A DNA stretch of 64,000 nucleotides, taken from Pseudomicrostroma phylloplanum. Lineage: Eukaryota > Basidiomycota > Exobasidiomycetes > Microstromatales. This document shows positions 1 to 12,149 of this stretch, piece after piece; within the stretch, counting starts at the first letter, position 1; each line of letters starts with the position of its first letter. The position numbers were made by a program, and so were the translations under genes. The DNA lies in the NCBI GenBank assembly GCA_039545275.1, contig BCHS01000013.1, positions 62,001-126,000 on the forward strand, read 5' to 3'. Below the pieces are notes generated by a model. That model had not been told where the DNA came from, did not search any database, and saw nothing but the letters and a program-made list of their open reading frames with translations.

Positions 1-2586
1 CGACGGGCAACCGGGCTTACTTTGACCGTGTACAGCGAGTGACCGACTGGTTTGACAAGAACATGACCGAGGCAGCAGGAAGCGGGGGTATGCTCTACAA
101 CGTCATCTTCCCAGAGCAGCACACGGGCTCGGGGTCTATCTCATTCGGCGGCATGTCCGACTCGTACTACGAGTACCTCATCAAGGAGCATCAGCTACTC
201 GGTGGGCGTATACCGCAATACGGACGGATGTACTCTGCGGCCCTCGATACTGCGTCCGACTTTCTCATCAGGGACATCAAGTCTGTCCCCAACACCTCTC
301 TTGTTGTCCCTGGAATCTTCGAGCACAAGGCCTGGAACGCCAAGCTGGAGCATCTCGCGTGCTTCACAGGCGCCATGGTTGGTCTCGGAGCCAAGCTGAT
401 GCCCAAGGAGAGAGGCAAAGATTACGACGTGGCCCAGAGGATCTCCGAGACGTGCTGGTGGGCATACAATTCCACCAATACCGGTATCGGACCAGAGTAC
501 ACCATCTTCTACGAGGAGTACAATGCGCAACGTGGGCAGAATGGACACAAGGTTGGAAAGTACGGCAAGACTGCTCAGGCCGGGGGTTGGCCCATCGAAG
601 GGGTCCGTGGCCAGCTGCCGGACTATAGAGGTCGACCAGAGACGATTGAGAGCGTCTTCTATATGTGGCGCATTACTGGAGATCCGGTCTGGCAGGAGAG
701 GGGATGGCAGATGTTCTCCAGCTGGGTTACGCACTCGATGACCAATGTGGGATTCGCGAATATACAGGACGTGAATAAAGTGCCGGCGCCGTTGATGGAT
801 AGTATGGAGAGCTTCGTCTTCGCAGAGACCTTCAAGGTGAGTCCCGAGGTCATGAACTGCGAAGGGCATGATCTGAATTGTGTGCTGACAATGTTACGTT
901 ACTCTACGCCGCTTCTTCCAGTACTACTACCTGCTATTCTCGCCGCCAGACCTCATTTCGCTAGACGACTATGTCCTTACCACTGAAGCGCACCCCCTCC
1001 TCGTGCCCAAGGACGGCAAGTGGATCCAACCAGGCAAAGGTCCTCGCTCCTTCTGGTCTGGTCCCACAAGTCCCACCAACAACGCAACCACGAGTGCCTC
1101 CAGCGCCGGCAAGAGCGGTGCGGTCTACACGGGTGGCGAAGCCTCGAATACCGCTCCTGGTCATCTGACCAATGCGCAGAAGCATAGCGTGTACAAGGCG
1201 TGGCAGGAGCGCATGGCGGAGAAGGAGCGCAAAGAGGCGGCAATGCAGGCTAGGATCGCACTGAATAGGGCGGTGCAGATGGCAAAGGAGAGGGGAGAGG
1301 ACGCAGTCTCTGCCCTCGTGACGAGGATGAAGGGCTGGGTCGGGGGTACTGAAGAGGAGGAAGCGGAAGCAGCAGCAGCAGAGGGATTACAGAAGCGAAG
1401 CAGCACTTCCTTTGCAGAGGAGGGAGGTACACCTACCTCGGCTGCTGCTGTCGATGCTTCGACCTGCGCGGAGGCGAGCTCGACACCTGCGGACGAGGCG
1501 CTGATGAGCAGGGTCAAGAGCGAGCTCCAGGCACTCATCAATTCCGCCATTGGCGCAATGGACGAGGATACCCCCTCGACGAGCAGCTCCCCACAACTTT
1601 CCCCCTCCTCCTCATCCGCCGCTCAGGAGCAATACTTCACCTCGGACTCAAATTCAAATGCCCAACACCCAGCAGCAGCACCAGCAGAGGAAAACACTCC
1701 TTCCTCCACCTCCTCCCTAGCCCTCCCAGAAGGGTACGTCTCCATCCTCGTCGAGACCGACGTGGAGATCCCCGTCGAGGTCCGTTTCCACCCACAGGCC
1801 TTTGCACACATGGAGATGACCGATGAGGATCTGGCTCGGTGGCTCGCGAGGGAGAACCAGGCGCCGCAGAGGGTGGTGAGCTCGTGGGAGTTGCTGGAGG
1901 GGGGAAAGGGGCAGGGGCAGGGGCAGGGGCAGACGGTATTTAGTGCTGCTGGTGCAGAGGAGGAGGAGCAGCAGCAGCAGCAGCAGCAAGCCGAACCTGA
2001 GGAAGCGCAGGCTTCACCAGCTGCCCTTCAGTACATGGACGAGCCTGACGAACCCGAAGCGCAAGGAGGAGAAGAGGAGCTCCTCTCCCTCGAGCACGTC
2101 TCTGCAATGGGAGTCGATGTACTCCGCGCGGCGCTCAGGTCCATGGAGCGGCACTTTGCCCTCACGTTTGCGCCCTCCTCTTCCGCGGTCTCGGCCTCGG
2201 AGGCCTCGTCGTCGTCGGCAGGATCTGCTGCTACAGAGCAAGCCAGCAGCGGTAGCGACAGCTCCAGCGACAGCGCAAGCACCTCAAGCCCTCCCTCTCC
2301 CTCTCCCTCTTCCTCGGCGGCACCACCACCTCCTCCACCAGCAGCAGCACCAACAGCCGACCGGGAGCAAGGCGCTGACTCTCACCGTGGCGGCGCGCCG
2401 CGGCAGGCCATGGGGTTCGGAGGGAGGATGATGTACCGCGCTCAGGCTGGACAGAGGTTGAGGGAGGAGAGGGAGGAGGAGCTGAGGAGGAGGGAGAGAT
2501 TGGAGATACTGGAGAGGGGAGAGAGTCGTGGGAGTGAAGGCGGGAGTGAAGAGTTGCTCCGCCGTGCGAGAGGCGGCATTGTCTAA
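1..2586 (+). CDS. GH47 class I alpha-1,2-mannosidase, 5' partial, with long C-terminal tail
   Basis: Trims alpha-1,2-linked mannose from N-glycans in the ER/Golgi. The reading frame is open from base 3, so the N-terminus lies outside the window. One 85-nt phase-0 intron (837-921, GTGAGT...CAG) joins exon 3-836 to 922-2586. Seen: the SFGGMSDSYYEYLIK and HLACFTGAM blocks, the RPETIESVFYMWR block, then ESFVFAETFK spliced to YYYLLFS and the calcium-binding TTEAHPL motif that normally ends the catalytic domain. Family enzymes usually stop soon after that motif. Here about 530 more residues follow in frame, rich in Ser, Glu, Gln and Ala, with a poly-Gln run near 1968-1990, GGGGCA repeats near 1909-1932 and charged helical stretches. 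No membrane segment is visible in the tail. The catalytic call is secure; the tail's function is unknown. Confidence 0.92.
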
Positions 2587-3171
2587 GAGAACGTGGTAGA
2601 GTAGTAGAGCGGAGGTTGTATGGATGGACATGTACAAGTAGAAGTGCTCGATCTTCTCCCGTGGCTGTTGAGCGTATCGCCAGGGTTCAATCTGAACCCA
2701 TATGAAAGCAGACAGAACTCCCAATGCGACACGACACGAAGCGAGACGATCTGATGTGATGCTTTGGTACGATTCGTCGTCTGTAGCCAATCGATGGGGT
2801 GAGCAACACACTGCAGACAGGATTGATTGATTGATTGGGAGCGAATCGCATGGAATTGTGTTGTGGGAGCATTGTTCCCCAGCAAAAGAAGGAAAGAAGA
2901 AAAAATGTACAAAGGGGTAGAATCAAGAAGGGGGGAAAGAGAAGAGAAGAAAAAATACAAGTACGTGTATGGAGTTGAAGACGAAAAGGCGAGAGAGGGG
3001 AGGAGGAGAGAGGGGAAGGGAGACGGGAGAAGTCACGCTCCTGCTTGCTTCGATGGGGCAGAGAGCGAACCTTTGGTGGGGGGATCGAAGTAGGACGACC
3101 AAGAAATAGGGAGCGTGCCCTCCATCGAGCACTATAAGCTAGCCAGATCTTCTCACCGCACCACTCACTAC
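2587..3171. other. convergent 3' intergenic region
   Basis: Shared 3' flank of the mannosidase and kelch genes. It holds a short GATT tetranucleotide run (2821-2837) and purine-rich sequence; no gene is seen. Confidence 0.6.
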
Positions 3172-6100
3172 CTACGGCCGAGCGCCCCCACCCTGAGCCC
3201 GATATCTCCTCGCATGATCCGGATTAGCGACAAAGAGCTGCGGCTTCGGCACCAGTCCATGCCTTACCTTGCCCATCCCCATCCCCATCAGCGGTGTATC
3301 CGTGGTGCTCACAGCAGGGTCGGGCGTGCCAGTGTAGGACTCCTGCTGCTCGTAGCCCACCTCGGGCAGGGAGGGCGAGGCGGGGAGCGATCCCCCTGCG
3401 GAGCCGGCAGAAGCGGCTAGGAGGAGCTCGGCCTTCCGCCGCTCGATGGCCTCGACGCGGTCCTTGACGCTCCCCACCAAGGGCGGCTGTGGGGCGTTCT
3501 TGGGCAGCGGGTTCGAGGGAGCCGTCAGACGAGGGTTTGCACGCGCCCGTTTCGTCGTGAGGGGGGTGATCGAGGGCACTTCGGATGCGGAGCGCGGTAG
3601 GAGGGAGCGACTGTGACCGGAGCGTTGGTTGTGCGAGGCATACTGGTCGTCAAAGGGCGAAGGGGAGGAGGAAGGGAAGTCCCCGGCGAGGTCGCGCGAT
3701 TCGTCTGCACCTAGCCCGTCGCTCTCGCTGATCGCGTCGAGGGAGAGGTCTGCGAGCATCCCCCCGCTGGCAGCTGCGTCGTCTGCGTCTGCGTCTGCGC
3801 CGACGCTCGCTTGGGAGACGTCGCCGATCTCGTACCTTGGTGCGTGAGCTTGACGTGCGTAAGACGGGCCCTCCCTTCTGCTATCGACGTTCACCTCTTC
3901 TACAGGGTTCGGGAGACCGACACTACTTGTGCCTCGTGAGGCAGAGGAGGAGTTGGCTGTACGACGCGTCTTCTTCGTCGAAACTGTCATGTCCGAGCCG
4001 CTACCGGTGCGAGTGCGTTGCGCAACGTCCATTCCTCTCAACTGCGCTTCTAGCTGGGATGACGTCCCGCTCTGGAGACTTGACTGGGACCGGCCATGGC
4101 CATCCGCGAGCCCGTGATGCGGAGCAGCCTTGCGCTTGTGACCATTGTCCTTTGCAATTTTCGCCGTGGAGTGAGGGCCCTCGAAGGTGCTGCGGTCGTC
4201 ACTTGGTTCGGCACTGCGTGGCGACTCCTTGATGGCCGTCAGCGTGCTAAGCGAAGGAGGCAGAGCCGGATCTCTGATGGGGTCTCTCGCGCTCGGGAGG
4301 ACGGCGAGACGTCCGGAGGAGGTCCTGTCTAGAATGGAGCTACCGCTCATGACCCGGTCCCACCATGAGCTGGAGCGCTTCATCGATGAAGACCCGTCGA
4401 GGGTGTGCTGCGACTGCTGGCCAATGGAGTTGTGGCGGCTGCTGGTCTTTTCCGGGAGAGAGGTAAAGCCGTCGATAATTGAGTTGCGGATAGAGCTCGG
4501 ACGAGCACTTCTGCCTGATCTCCTGCCTGTTGACTGGTAAGAAAGCTCCGAACCGACAGCTTCGTTGCGACCGTAGGTTTCGTACTTCTCGTCGTACCCC
4601 TCGTTCGCTACGTACTCGTCCTCTTCGGTTGGTAGGCGCTGATGAGCATGTTGACGATGTTGACCGCTGACGGTCCTCACTGCCGCCATAAATCCTGCAG
4701 CTGCTCCGCTCACCGAGCGTACACCAGTAGATTGACCATGGTAGGCTCCTTGCTCAGAATCGTACGGAAGGTTATCCGGGTCGTAGGCATAATCGTAGTC
4801 GTCATAGGCGTCGTCCGTATCGTGCTTCTGGTAATCGTAGCCACCTGTGTAACCTCCGACGTCACCTGCGACGTCTTCGCTGTGTCCGTAGTGGTGTATC
4901 GAAGATCGGTTGTGATGTGCGTCATACGCTGCCTCGGCGTCTTCATCCGCCAGCATGTCGAAACGTTGCTGGTGCGTGGGCTGAGACCAACCGTTGAGAC
5001 CTGTAAGCATCGCCAGCTTCTCACGAACACCGGGACCTGAGCCTTCCGTGGCGTGCGAGTGGTGGGTCGCATAGACGCTTCCGCTGACGCTCACCGGTGC
5101 CGCATCCCTGCCTATGTTGCCGTACACGTGCACCGGTGCCAGACCTTCCGGCCTCTTTGACCTGACAGAGCCGAATACCGAGGGGAAGAGAGCAGTGGGT
5201 GGCGACCAAGCACCGTCCGTGTGACCTTGCGAAGATGGAGGCGAAGGGTAGTGGTCCTTCTCGTCACCTGCGTAGCCACCCTCCTCGTAACCCATCGCGG
5301 CCGCGCCACCAAGTAGCCCAGCTCCGCCACCTGCACCGTTCGCACCGTAGCCGTCCTCTCCACCAGGTTTGCCGTACTGCCAACTGGCGAGCCTCTTCTT
5401 CTGCTGACGGCGCTTGTAGAGCATGTAGCCTACAGCGAGGAGCAAAGCCACAGCCACGAGAGCACCGATGGCAGCTCCTGCCTTGGCTCCTGCGCTGCTT
5501 CCCTTGCTACCGCTGTCAGAAGTCAGGTCTTCGCTCTTGGAGCTGTCGTCAGTGTCAGCAGGTGTCGGTGACTTGGTAGAGCTCGTAGTGCCCGTGGTGG
5601 AAGCCGTTGATGCAGAAGCAGAGGTTTTGTGGCCAGACTTTTCTGAGGATGCGGAGGCGGGCGAAGAGCTTGAAGAACTTGCAGCGCTTGCCGAGGAGCT
5701 GCTAGGTGCAGAGCTGCTAGAGCCGCTGCTCCTGTCACTACCCTTCTTCGGTGTTCCACCAGAAGACGTCGATGAGCCGTTCCCACCGGCATTGTTGACC
5801 GTCGAGGAGCTGCTCGTCGTACTCTCGCCACTCGTGACTGTCTGTCCCGAAGTTGTACTAGTATCTGCGACAACGGCGGTATCTGGCGTGTACCAGCTGA
5901 TCCAGGACCCTCCGCTCCAAGTGCCATCATCGCCGGCGACCATAGTGCTAGCGTCGAAGGCATAGACAGCCGTGTCGGCAGGCACCGTTCCTGCCCATCC
6001 CAGCGTCATGAGGACTTTGCTGCCATACGCCACTGCCGAGTGACCAAAGCGAGCTGTGGGTGCAATGTTCGAAAAGGGGATCTGGGTCCAGCGCGGCGTG

Positions 6101-7202
6101 CTCACGCTCCAGTCGAGGACCCATGCGTCATCCAGAGGCGTGGACAGATCGGCGGTAGACGATCCACCATGAATGAAGATCCTCTGATTGGGGAGAGACA
6201 CGGCTACGTGACCTCGACGAGGTACTGGTACGGCTGATGAGGAGCCATTGACGCCGCGAGTGCGGAGGGAAGACCAGCTGTTCGATGTGGTATCGTACAT
6301 GACAACTGTGTCAAAGGCCTGCAGAGCACCGGTAGAGTCCTCGCCACCTAGGAAGAGGATCGTATCGTCGCTCAGCAAGGTCGCAGTTGCGCCCACGATG
6401 CTCCCTGTAGGAGCCGCGAGGGCGTCGAAGAGGGGAGAGCTAGACGAGTGGTTGAAAGACCAAGCCTCAGCCAAAGCTGCGCTGGAGCTATCTTCCCTCT
6501 GTCCGCCTACGAGCCAGACTCCACCCCGCCCGTCACTCTCCATTGCCTGGTAGATTCGCCGTGTTGGCTGGGACCATGCAGCGGGTGCCAGCTCCCATGT
6601 AGCGGAGTAGGTGGCATCATCGGCTTCGATGAGCTGGAAGGTGTAGGCTGAATCAGTACCTGTCTGGACGGCAGCCGCAGATGCACTACCCCCGAAGAGG
6701 AGCACCTGTCGATGTGTCAGGGGAGCAAGCGAACCGAATGCGACTGTCGGCGCAGTGGTGCGAGATCCCTCTGCGTTTACAAGCGCCGACGTGTCGCCTA
6801 CTGAGACAACTTGCCAGGGAGCAGGACTGCCGATACCAGTTGAGAAGGTTGAGTTTACATCGAGGACCAGCAGATCTGCTGAGAGGGTGCCTGAAGTGTA
6901 TGAGGAGGTCGCTCCAGAGGTGTCCGCTGTGTTGCCTCCGTAGACGACAAAGAGGGAGGAAACCAGAGCAGATGCTTGGCCCCATCTGTGGTAACGGGTG
7001 GGAGCGTGAGAAGTGATTCCGTTGATTTTTGGCATATTGCGACTCACCTTGCTACTGCCGTTGTTGTCTGCGCCTGCGCTGTCTGGCAGGCGGCCAAGGC
7101 GAAACCTGCCACGAGCAAGGCTGCACTCCAGCTGCCGAGCCTGCTTCTGCCTCTTCTCCGCCTTCCATCACGATTCTGCTGTGGCAATTGCGCCCTGAGC
7201 AT
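3172..7202 (-). CDS. kelch-repeat single-pass membrane protein
   Basis: Model complement(join(3172..6985,7048..7202)), 1322 aa, one 62-nt phase-2 intron. The first exon encodes a basic N-terminus and a hydrophobic stretch (SAALLVAGFALAA) that looks like a signal peptide or signal anchor. The ectodomain (about residues 55-420) shows at least five kelch blades by their hydrophobic-GG signatures (LFVVYGG, VLLFGG, VWLVGG, ILFLGG, IFIHGG). A Ser/Thr-rich stalk follows, then a transmembrane helix near residues 554-575 (IGALVAVALLLAVGYMLY), a KRRQQKKR stop-transfer sequence, and a cytoplasmic tail of about 740 residues rich in Ser, Gly, His and Tyr. The architecture suggests a surface sensor or adhesion protein; no specific family member is recognised. 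Without the first exon there would be no signal peptide, which supports the spliced start. Confidence 0.85.
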
Positions 7203-8732
7203 CCTCTTATGCTGCAGCCGAGGTATCAGATGAAGTCGTGCTACTAGGGTCAGATGCTGCGAAAATGGGAAGAGCCTTGGTAGGAGCTCCAGCTCAGGTG
7301 TGTGCAGCGTGAGATCTCCGTGAGAATAACAGTCTTCCCAATAGGTATTTGTCTCAGAGTACGGTGGGTATACAAGCTGCTAGGTCCGGGATCGAGACGA
7401 GAGGATGTGCGGCAGTAGATGGGCAAACGAGGGAGGGCGGGAAAGTGGGAGGAGGTGGATAGGGGTTAATTGCTGTGGCCGATGGCGGTGGGTATGTTCG
7501 CTGTGGATCGCGGCTGTATGTTAGTGTCCTTGATGCTGGTAGTCGTGGGTATAATCTGCAGAGCTGCTGGTGGTATCAAAGGTGGGAATCGTCGACGTCG
7601 AGGTGGAAGGAAGCGGTGGCCATCCTGTCATGCATCTGCCAAGTGTTGGAGTGTTGGTCCATTGACCTTCTAGCCATCGGAATCGGAAAGAGGAACCAAA
7701 AGTCGCCGCCAATCGAATCGCATGACACGCGCGCCCCGACTCCGCCTCTGCCCAGGCACGCAGGCAGAGATGGGCGAAGAATTCTCCGACTTTGGCTCGC
7801 TTGATAGGGGCGGGGAAGTGCTTGTACCGAAGAGTGGCATACCATGTCGCAAGGCAAGAGCAGGCATGAGTCCAGCCAGAAGACTAAGTCAGGGCTGGGT
7901 ACGTGGCAGGTGTGCCCATTCAACACTGCAGATGAGCTCCGGATGCCCCGGCGGTAAGCGAGTCAGACTACCAAGCCCCTGCGTCCGCACGGACTTGGAT
8001 GCTTCCCCCTAGAGCAGGACTCGGCACATCTTCTGCTCTGCCGCCATCGTCCGTCCGTCGTTCGTTCGTACGTCTTTCGCCAAGTCAAAGGGGCGCCCGT
8101 CAGAAATCCGTCCGCCCCCCTCTTTCTTCACTCCTTCCCCTCTTTCCGGTCACATTGTTCCTCACCTCTTCCCCTGCAGCCTTCCACCTTACATCCAGCA
8201 CAGCTTGTAGGCCCCCCATTCACACACTCAGCTCAAGCACCTGTGCTCTCGTCGGTCAAAGGGTCTTCTTACTGAGCAGCACAGCCTGCTGCAGCGCGGA
8301 CCGGCTCGGTGCTGTAAGTGTTTCGTGCATCAGTTGTGAGTAGTAATGGCACTGGGTAGTAATGTGCCGGTCTCCTTGCTCGGCTTTGTCTCATCCGCGG
8401 TGCTAGGGCGTAGCCCCTGAGACGGGTGGTGCGTCACCTTTGCTAGAGAGAATACCGCGTGTCTTCTCGCGGCATTTGATACGCCGTAGGGGCCAGGCCG
8501 AGGCCGGTGACTGTCACCCACAATCGTTTTCAGTAGCCCTCAAAAGCAAAGTCAGGAACACACGTCACCCTCGTCTCGGACTCCCATCACCCATTACGCC
8601 CTGAGTCCATATTCATCGCGATTGCCATCGGACCACTTCCGATCGTCGCGTCGCATAATCAAGTGCCGGTCAGCACCTCCTTCTTCCGCAACTGATCCCT
8701 CACCGCTCCTTTTTCACTTCGCTCTATATGCA
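7203..8732. other. long divergent promoter region
   Basis: 1.5 kb between the kelch gene (leftward) and the kinase gene (rightward). The right half is pyrimidine-rich, as expected for a fungal 5' leader. An open frame reaches back to 8622 but begins with TTG, so 8733 is taken as the kinase start. No gene or RNA recognised. Confidence 0.55.
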
Positions 8733-11457
8733 ATGACCATGCCAGCCTCGCAGCTGTCCTTTGCACCGCCTCGATACGATGAGACTCTGAAGCGGAAGGC
8801 CTCACCACAAGAACAGACGGCTGGACTCCGCAACGTCTTCGGTCTGACGGACTCCCCTCACGATTCACCTGCTCCTCTGCCTCGCAGGACCAATCGGCAG
8901 CCAACCAAGACGACTCGGCCACCGCCAGCCCCTCTCCACACCGACGCTCCTACAGCACCTCGTCCACCACGAGCTGCCAAGCAGGTACAGCGAGCAACCA
9001 CTTACACGCAGAAGCAGCGCCGCATAATCGACTCTGCAATGGATCGATTCGACGTCATCAACTTTGACGACCTCACCGGGTCAGCAGGAGGACAGTGGAT
9101 CAAGGTGGGCGGTGGTTCATTCGGAGTGGTCTTCAAGGGCGAATACCTTGGCACACCCGTCGCCATCAAGGAGGTACTGCCCAACAATACCTACGATGTC
9201 GAGAAGTACTTCGAAAGGGAGTGTGTCCTCATGAAGGAGGCTAGGCACCCCAACATCGTGCAGTACATCGGTCTGACCAAGAGCCCCGGCCAAGATGGCA
9301 GGATCTACATCATCTCGGAGTTCGTCGGCGGGAATATGCGCAACTACCTTGCAGATGTGAGTCACAGAGGGCAAAGGTACCTGCAGTGCGATACGAAACG
9401 CTGACAAGCTCGGCCGTTTCACAACGACTCCTGCTCAACAGAAGTCCAAGCCCTTCCCATGGCGAATGCGCATCTCCTTTGCCACGGACATTGCCCGAGC
9501 TGTTGCTTACCTTCACGTACGCAAGTGCCTCCATCGTGACCTGAAGGGTGAAAATCTGCTCATCACGGCCAATGATCGCGTCAAGATTTGCGACTTCGGC
9601 TTCGCCCGCATCGCTGCTAGGAACGAGGACGAGATGAAGCGAATCTCCTACTGTGGAACGGACGGCTATATGTCTCCCGAGATTCTGCTGGGCCTAGACT
9701 TCTCGCTGCCCTCCGACGTCTTCTCTCTCGGCGTCATCTTCTGCGAGATTGCAGCTCGTCACCTCGTCGATGCCAACGTCTTCGCACGACAGATGCCCGA
9801 CTTTGGTATCGATGAGGGGGAGATCAGGGACATGGCTTCGACCGGTTGCCCAGAGGACTTCATCCAACTCTGCATCGACTGTGTCGATACTGATCCCATC
9901 AGGCGACCCGACATGCGCGAGGTAGTAAGCCGACTCAGGGATATCGAGCTGGAAGTCACCGCTCGCGAAGACAAAGGCACAGTCAAAGCGGTGGGCAGTG
10001 TCCGAGGTAGCTCACTGCACGCCATCATGGGAGGCTCCAAGTTCAGCAAGAGGACCAAAGCCAGGGCGATGCCATCGTTCAATTCCTCCGATGACACCCC
10101 TGTCAATGGATCCACAGCTACTGCCACCCGTTCTCAGCATCACGGACGGAACAGTGGTAACTCTTCTGACGACGAAGACTTGGAAGTAGCTCTTGCTCAG
10201 CTTGAAGAACTGAAGGTGACGGCAGAACCTCAAGAGCTCTTGTGTCGCGAAGCTGCGGAGAAAGACACGTTCAAGCCTGCTGGGCATGGCAACCCTTGGT
10301 GGAGCGACAGCAGCAGCAGTTCAGCGTCTTCCATCTCGAACCTCTACGCAGATTGGCACACGAACATGCCGGAGCCGACCCCTCCTCTCGCTAGTCCTGC
10401 CATCACCTTCAGCTCTCTCTTGCCCAGCACTGGTGGTAGAGGCGCCGAGGCTGACGTCAATGCCACCCCGACTGCTTCTGTCCTAGTAATAGAAGAGCCG
10501 ATCGAAGAAATCAAGGACTGCGTCGCTGCTTCGACGCTCACCATCAAGGAAACCAAAGCTGATAAGGAGACTGTACTCGAGACATCTATTGAGGCTCCAG
10601 TAGTCGCGTCGGAGGAAAGCAGCCCAACTTCTGCACCGTGCAGCTTCATCTCGGCGTCCAGTCGATTCTCAGTTGCATCTGCACAAGAGGTCGCCGAGCG
10701 AGGAGTAGGTGATGGCTCACTCCTCGAGTCACTGGCAGCTTCCTCGATCTCTCCTCAGCTCTACCATCGATTTACTCTCATTCGAAATGGCACTCGTCGA
10801 CTCACCGTCTCGAAGGCGAAAGACAGCGGCGGCGCGCCTTCCCCTACCTCTACGTCGCCTGTGCTGCCAAATGCGAGTGGAGGCCTCCTACCACCAGCTC
10901 TGATGCTCACGCAGGCACTCGCTAGGTGCCACGTATGCAGCAAACGCATCGGCTGGCGGCCCTTCCTGGACTGCGACGACTGTCCTTATCGCTGTCATGT
11001 CGCCTGTGGAGAAGTAGCCGAGACCTCCTGCCGAGAAATCGACATGCCCCAGCCTGCTGGGGAGGGGCAGCAGCACAAGCACTCTAGCTCGGAGGGAAGC
11101 GACGGTCAAGTTTCTGAAGGTGCCAAGCAGAGTCCCAAGAAGTTCCACGGCGCAGTCGGCACGGGGTCTAATGCGCCTCTCTTGACCGTCGTCAATGCCG
11201 AGAGACGAGTCTTTAGCATCGAGGAGCTCAACGAAGTAGCTCTCATCGGCCAGGCTCTTACCAAGACTGGCGTCGGAAAGAAGTCGAGGTCTGGTAGCGA
11301 GGAAGGAGCGAGAGCCTCACCTCCGAGCCCTATTCGTGGGAGTATCATGGCAGGCGCGGGAGGGGCTGCTGCGAGGCTCAAGAGGTGGAGCAGGGGAGGA
11401 TCGACTGCTGCTACCGCTGCTGCCTCTGCTGCTGGACGAGGAGCCGTCAAGACCTGA
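8733..11457 (+). CDS. TKL-like (LISK-type) protein kinase with C-terminal C1-like zinc region
   Basis: Model join(8733..9356,9442..11457), 879 aa, one 85-nt phase-0 intron. The start is the first ATG of the open frame (MTMPASQ). The kinase domain spans about residues 118-385: glycine loop VGGGSFGVVFKG, ATP lysine in VAIKEV, catalytic loop HRDLKGENLL, DFG (KICDFGFAR) and a GTDGYMSPE activation segment. All catalytic residues are present, so activity is expected. A low-complexity acidic/Ser linker leads to a Cys/His cluster near residues 703-737: CHVC, CDDC, then H-x2-C-x7-C spacing as in C1 domains. The usual first histidine, about 12 residues before the first cysteine, is not evident, so this is an atypical C1. 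Likely a signalling kinase; substrate unknown. Confidence 0.88.
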
Positions 11458-12149
11458 GAGAGCCTGAGGAGACTCCCTTGGCGAGCAAGACCTCTCCTCT
11501 CCTCCCCATATTTCCTGTTGCTCCCACCGCTCAGACCCGTACGGACACCCATGACTTCCCGAGAGCCTCACGAGCCAATCGCCCTCTTCTTTCCCCCCGC
11601 TCGCACCAGTCAGTCCACTCCCGGCTCACCCTTTCAGCCATCATAGCCTCAGCTCTTTCATCCATACCCCTCTTTCGCACCCACGCCCACTAGCCATGTT
11701 CCTCTAATGACATCTCATGTGTCCCTTTTGAGCACCGCGAGATGCACTGCACTACTGCTGGTCTGCTCATCTGTTTGAGTGAGGCTAGGCTAGCAGTGAG
11801 GCAGCGTAGCGTGGATCTTGCGCGGCTGACCCGAGTCGCGTCTCTTCCGTTCCGGTCAATTTCTCCACGGAGAGCGGAGAGCTGAGAGCTGAGAATTTTT
11901 GGGCCCCTTCCTTCCTGGAAGCAAGACAAGACGAGACGAGACGGCGAGACGAAGGCACACTTCTTTCCTTTGATATTCGCTGATCGCTCATCGCTTATCG
12001 CACAAGGAGCTAGGATCTTGGACAGCTGCTCTTTCCCTCCGCGATCACACACTCTCTTGAAGCGCTCGCAACCTCATCATCCGCTTGACCCCACGACTCA
12101 CCTTCTTCGACCAGCCCAGCCCAACTGGAATCGGAATTCGGTTCAAGAG
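11458..12149. other. kinase 3' flank and EBP2 promoter
   Basis: Holds the kinase 3' UTR, GACGA-type short repeats (about 11927-11950) and the upstream region of EBP2, including the AATTTTTGGG element at 11894-11903. No gene seen. Confidence 0.5.
11894..11903 (+). promoter_or_regulatory. RRPE-like element upstream of EBP2
   Basis: AATTTTTGGG lies 247 bp before the EBP2 ATG. It resembles the A/T-rich RRPE element of yeast ribosome-biogenesis genes. Similar elements lie before LCP5/RRS1 and SGD1/UTP7. Function is inferred. Confidence 0.35.

Noticed and set aside
8622..8732. Longer N-terminus of the kinase
   Set aside because: The frame begins with TTG; the first ATG is 8733.
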